From: Chrysomallon squamiferum
Taxonomy: Eukaryota; Mollusca; Gastropoda; Neomphalida; Peltospiridae
NCBI GenBank assembly: GCA_012295275.1
Contig: CM022673.1
Span: forward strand, 28,587,136 to 28,651,135
Reading direction: 5' to 3'
Length of the DNA stretch: 64,000 nt
Below the pieces are notes generated by a model. The model was not told the origin of the DNA. It did not search any database and worked only from the letters and a program-made list of their open reading frames with translations. Position 1 is the first letter of the stretch; each line of letters opens with the position of its first letter. The position numbers were made by a program, and so were the translations under genes. Shown one piece after another: positions 58,593 to 64,000 of the stretch.

Positions 58593-60383
58593 ATCTATGA
58601 GTACAAACATGAACATGAATATTTATACAACCTCAAATACTGATATGCAAATAAGATCATGTTCTGAAAACAAACACGAATGGATATTTGCCATAACATT
58701 TTCTATTTTCACACAGTCACAAATTTCATGTAAGATTTCATCCTGCAATTAATTTCTGTTCTCTATTACATGTAGTCATATCATCATGAATGTGATTATT
58801 TTTATTTATGTAAATGAGCGTGTGTGATTTATATGATCTGTAAATAAACCATTTCTCTGAAGCATTCTTATAAATTAAAGCTTACAAACATGTGGTACAC
58901 TATATAAACCTTTTTAAGAAAAAAAAAAAATATATAAATAAATAAATTAAAACCAACATCATTTTTGTCTAATAAGCTGGAGTATTTTTAAAATAAAGTA
59001 TACGGGTGTATTCTCTTTGGTTTCTGACACTAAGAAATATTGCAGTTTAAGAGTTCATTCATCGGAAAGATCCCAAATTTCAACACATCAGTCAAAAATA
59101 AGAGAGTATAGAGGAAACTGTGGGCTGTTTGAGTCTGATTTATGAATAAGTAAGTCATCCTGTTTCGACTGTTAGTGTTGAGTTATGTGACGAATAAAAC
59201 GAGACTGTAAGAGAAGGATTCCTAATTAGCAGAATGTGAATGAATGCAGAATAAAGCGACTAATGAGACGTCGCCTTTTAGATTTATACATTTGTTTCAG
59301 AAAGCAGTTTTTACATGTCTTCTGTTTGTTGCGTTGGCTTAGAGTAACGTCATTGCTGTACGAGATATTTTTTGGTGTTGTATTGTTTATAGACATCCAG
59401 GAGAGTGAGTGGGTGATTCAGAGAGAGAAAGAGAGACAGACACACAGACAGACAGGCAGACAGAACGTCCTTGACGAAAGGTTTATTGATCGTGTCCCGA
59501 CACTGACTAATTCAGAACGAAACAAATGAATCACTGGTTGTTGTTTTAAATAACAGCTTAACATGGCTTCTGTTCACCTTTATTATGTGTCAAATGAAAT
59601 CTGAGAGAGGGCGTTTCATTATTTTAATATAAAGCTATTTTTGTATAGATATATTTTGTCAGTGCACATTCTTGGAGGACACATGTCACTTTACATATAT
59701 ATATATATATATCAGCAAAAAAAAATATTATTACAGCGTTCATTTACGTTGATAATACACATGTTCTTTCTTTCTCTTTTGTCTGTCTCTCTGTCTGTCT
59801 GTCTATGTTCTCTATGTCTCTGCACCTATACTCGATACCCTTAACAATAATACCCTAATATATATATATATTGAACAAAGTATCGCTGTAGATTAGACAT
59901 CTTAGGAGAAATTCCTTGGACGAAGTGTTCTCCAAGCATAAAAATCAATGCTTCCCCAGTTTCTAATAGATGATAAAAGTTGTATCTACAGAATCCCTCT
60001 CTGAAGAGAAATTCTCTTATATTTTGTTTTACTGCCGTCGAACCTATCGATCTGCTTAGACGCGTTCGGTGGACGTCCATTGCAAGGCGTAGGAAAGATT
60101 GTTATTGCGCAATATATCACAGTCTGCTTTTTACGTCATAGAATCGTTGTTGGTTGTTTTTTTTGTTGTTTTTGTTGTTTTTTTCATTTTAAATATAAAG
60201 TGATTTGGCTATGATTAATTCGACCATGATCAATTTAGCTAGCATTTTAATTTTTTTAAATGTTTTTTTTAATTTTTTTTATTTCAGAGTAAAATTAATA
60301 TTTTCAAATTGTGCCTCCATGTACAGTTTTGCTGGGTAATAAAGCAGAAAAGATTCAGTCAGAATATATATATGTGTGGATAT

Positions 60384-60755
60384 GTCTATGTATGTATGTA
60401 TGTATGTATTATGTTTGTTTGTGTGTATGTATGTATGTATGTATGTATGTATGTATGTATGTATGTATGTATGTATGTATGTATGTATGTATGTATGTAT
60501 GTATGTGTATATGTATATATTATATGTATGGTATGTATATTATTTATGTGTGTATGTATGTATATATGTTTTTGTATGTATGTATGTATCTATGAATGTA
60601 TGTATGTATGTTACTTTGTATGTATATATGTTTGTATGTATGCATGAATGTATTTATGTGTGTATGTTTGTTTGTATGTATGTATGTGTGTGTATGTATA
60701 TATGTTTGTATGTATGTACGTACATATATATGTATGTATTGTATGTATGTAATAT
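60384..60755 (+). repeat. (TATG)n long imperfect array
   Basis: A pure core at about 60424-60507, then imperfect TATG with TTTG, TGTG, AATG and CATG variants over 370 bp. Confidence 0.96.
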
Positions 60756-61765
60756 ACACATACAAAATAATTAAACATTCACACACATGTTCATATATGT
60801 GTATCACATATATATATGCATTAATTCGACAATGTCTAGACGTTTTTTTTAAAGAATACACAAATTTATTTTTTAAACCTTTTTAATATGTATGTATATT
60901 ACCTTAGAGAAGTAAAAATATATAAAGCAAGTTATTTTTGTCCATTTGAAAGTAGTACCCATACAATTATTAATGCAATTGAACAGTTGGTTGAATGTAA
61001 TCCATGTCTCATAGTGTTCAAAAATATCTCTATCCTGTTAAATGATTTAAGACCGCCGACAAAGTATTTCCTATTGGCTTAGGTTACTTGTCCAAAAATA
61101 AAACTGACGGTATAAATCGTGGTTCGATATAAAACTACTCCGGATTAGGTTGTTACGTTCACAGATTCGATAATTTTTATCGTATATTTTTACTGGCTAA
61201 CAATTAATTATAATGTTACGAAATAGATATAATTTCCTCTGAAAAAAAAAAAAAGCCACCTTTACTCACTTTACCTCTAACAAGCGTTGTCCTGGTTATT
61301 AAGATGTCACGCTTTTACCAGGATTGTCCTGTTTTAAAAGAATACTACAAAAAAAAAAAATGGCTGCCGTGAATACGTCATTAATTATACTTCGTTTACG
61401 TCCGCCCGCTGGTTTCCTTTATTCTCGGCGTGTAAAAGACACGTAATACAATTGTTTTCTTATTCTGATTAACCCGCGGTCGATGTTCGCAGCTTTATTA
61501 CATCGAGAATTACCTATCAGATATTGATAATAGTGTATATTTTTATTACTTGTCCCTCGTATATTATTCTAATTAGATATAATAGTGTCTAGCTAGAGGG
61601 AATCTTCCTGATACTGTGATTTATTAGACAGCTTTGACCCTTAGACAATGAGCCCAAAGAACTTTCTGGAACTAGAACTAGAAATATTAATGATTTTTTC
61701 AACTTTTTTTTTTTTTTTTTTTGATTTTTCGAAGATGACTGTCTGTGTATATCTGTGTTGTATTT

Positions 61766-61822
61766 GTGTGTGTATGTGTGTGTGTGTGTGTGTGTGTTTG
61801 TCTGTATGTGTGTGTGTGTGTG
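61766..61822 (+). repeat. (TG)n microsatellite
   Basis: Two TG blocks separated by TTTGTCTGTA. Confidence 0.95.
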
Positions 61823-62819
61823 TAAATATGTGTAAGATTACAATGTCACGTTCGCGAGTATAAAAATCCAATCTCGTGGCCTTGCCTGCTATTTCGAAAA
61901 GCAAACATATTACTGCACCGCTTATACAAATATATTTCATTAAGCTCGAATGGATGTTTTTTAACTAGACAAATTAAAAAGGCTTATAGGTGCTTAAGAA
62001 AATTTCCAATGTATGAAGACACAATGACTAATGGAGACGCGTTTGAATGAAAAACAAATTACTTTTCGTTTCCCGATCCATTACTAATACCGACACTTCC
62101 GTTTGTTTCTCGTTTTTGCCATAAATTCAGACGGGCGTATTTTGCTGAGTAAATTTAACCTAGCCGAACTCGTTGTTATCCGACAAATCAATGATGCTAG
62201 CGAGGTCTCTTGATGGCTGTTAGTCTTCTGTATGTATCCATTCTGCAAATTAAAATCCGCATAGATGTTACGTTCTGTTTGAAAAAAGATTAACCGCAAA
62301 TATTGGATAAGTCTTTGTTCTTGCGTTAATGCGTCGGTGAAAAAGAAATTACGTTGGGTTTATTTTTATTGTTCGAGTTATTTTTAAAGCTGAGACTTAT
62401 CTCTTATTTTTTTTCTCTTTTTTTTTATCAATTCTTTTTCTGCTGGGTAATTGTCATACCGTTAGTGTTAATGCGGAAGAAGAAAAAGAAGAGACAGGAT
62501 ATGTATGAATGGAGTAATTAATTTTTCTTTGACAGTGGTTCAGTACTTTTTGATTAAGTGATTATTTTGTCTCAGGCAGGGTTTATTATTTTTTTTTATC
62601 AGTATGAAACAGACAAAACCCCGTATACGGCAGTCTTATCCACCGACATCAACGAATCTCTTCCATTATGTTTTTTTTTATGACATAGACAGAACTAATA
62701 TATTTTGAACAGTCGACGAAGAGTAATGACTGGAATGGGAAATATATCCACTGGGTAACTACGGATTATTGAACCTATTTCACATCATTTCTAAGCCATC
62801 ATTGTTATTAAAACTTAGA

Positions 62820-63189
<370 letters not shown>

Positions 63190-64000
63190 GAACGACAACC
63201 GGTACAAAGCGACCTCCACAAAATGCAGGAATCCATCGTGAGAGTTCAGTACATTTTAATTATAATTTCCCCACTCCCCTGTTCTTGACGTGTTTTTATT
63301 TGTTAACTAAACGGTTACGCTCTTAATACATCACCGTTTGATCTACAAGATCTTGAAATAGAAAGCATCGGGAATTATTCCACTTACAGCCTTTATCTTG
63401 TTCTTCGTTATGTTTGGGTAAGAGAGAACGTGAATGTACGGAACATGTACTGATAACGAAATAGAGGCCGGCATTGTTGGGCAACAACCCGCTGCTATCT
63501 TTGAACGTTCACGTGCTCGAGTCAGGAACGTGTTTGTTTTGCAGCAACTTTCTGAGATTGCTGCAAACAGCAAAGCTTTTCTAGACTGCAGCTCTCCGCG
63601 TTCACAGTCACCGTGCATCTGCCTGGACGAGATAAATCAGACGTTTTTTTTTTGTTGTTGTTTCGTAATCAAATACCAGTTTTATTTATAAATTTATTTG
63701 TTTTGTTTTATTTTATTTAAGTTTGGTTTGGTTTAGTTTAGTTTAGTTTACTTTATTTTTAATTTAATTTATTTTATTTGATTTTTAATTTAATTTAATT
63801 TAATTTAATCGTGTTTATTTGTTTGTTTGTTTTAAATTCCCTAAATCGTTTTGGTCGATATATGAACAACATGCATATGCATAAACATAGACATACCCAA
63901 AACTATATACATATACGACAAATATATATACAGACACAGACACAGACACACACATATACACATATACACACGTACACATAAATACTAACATAAAATATGC

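Noticed and set aside
60309-60886. Overlapping Tyr-Val-Cys-Met repeat frames
   Set aside because: Translation of (TATG)n in all three frames; no non-repeat domain. The same applies near 9.5, 11.5, 53.4 and 58.5 kb.

Overview
The window looks like a piece of animal nuclear genome: very AT-rich, gene-poor, and packed with simple repeats, including long (GA/CT)n, (AAT)n, (AGT)n, (TATG)n, (GATA)n, (TTTA)n, (TG)n and (GACA)n arrays. No bacterial or organellar genes are visible. The only complete protein-coding gene has GT-AG introns and encodes a cytosolic sulfotransferase of the kind expanded in molluscs. I therefore favour a lophotrochozoan, probably a gastropod or other mollusc; this is inference from repeat style plus one protein, not a species call.

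The main result is a complete sulfotransferase (SULT) gene on the minus strand, rebuilt exon by exon. Its six coding exons are 28790-28619, 28074-27896, 27068-26927, 25913-25810, 25368-25206 and 23205-23093. They join in frame (intron phases 1, 0, 1, 0, 1) into 290 residues plus stop. The PAPS-binding loop, catalytic His106, the Arg128/Ser136 3'-phosphate site, Tyr194 and the Arg252-Lys253-Gly254 motif fall close to their positions in human SULT1A1. The P-loop and the Lys-Thr-His motif are changed (PRSGHHW and T-T-H), and the usual dimerisation motif is degenerate.

Other coding evidence is weak. A signal-peptide exon with a good splice donor lies at 17201-17111 (minus). Several single-exon candidates are listed with low confidence: 326-574 (+), 14038-13739 (-), 32018-31668 (-), 35524-35820 (+), 37141-37290 (+), 43200-43535 (+), 47813-47616 (-) and 57989-58050 (+). 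None has a recognised family.

Layout: 1-17 kb is repeat-rich intergenic or intronic DNA with two short candidates. The signal-peptide exon is at 17.1 kb. 17.2-22.8 kb is repeats, including an in-frame 3 x 30-bp minisatellite in a GC-richer patch. The SULT gene occupies 23.1-28.8 kb. 29-64 kb is intergenic or intronic DNA with microsatellites, several degenerate tandem repeats (34.4, 37.5, 42.0, 44.4 and 51.4 kb), and tRNA-derived SINE-like pieces (33.0, 38.0, 45.7 kb and possibly 29.8 kb). The most distinctive unexplained structures are a perfect 24-bp inverted repeat about 20 nt downstream of the SULT exon 4 donor and an ACGTGA cluster at 41959-42130. I see no operon, defence system, CRISPR array or intact transposon.
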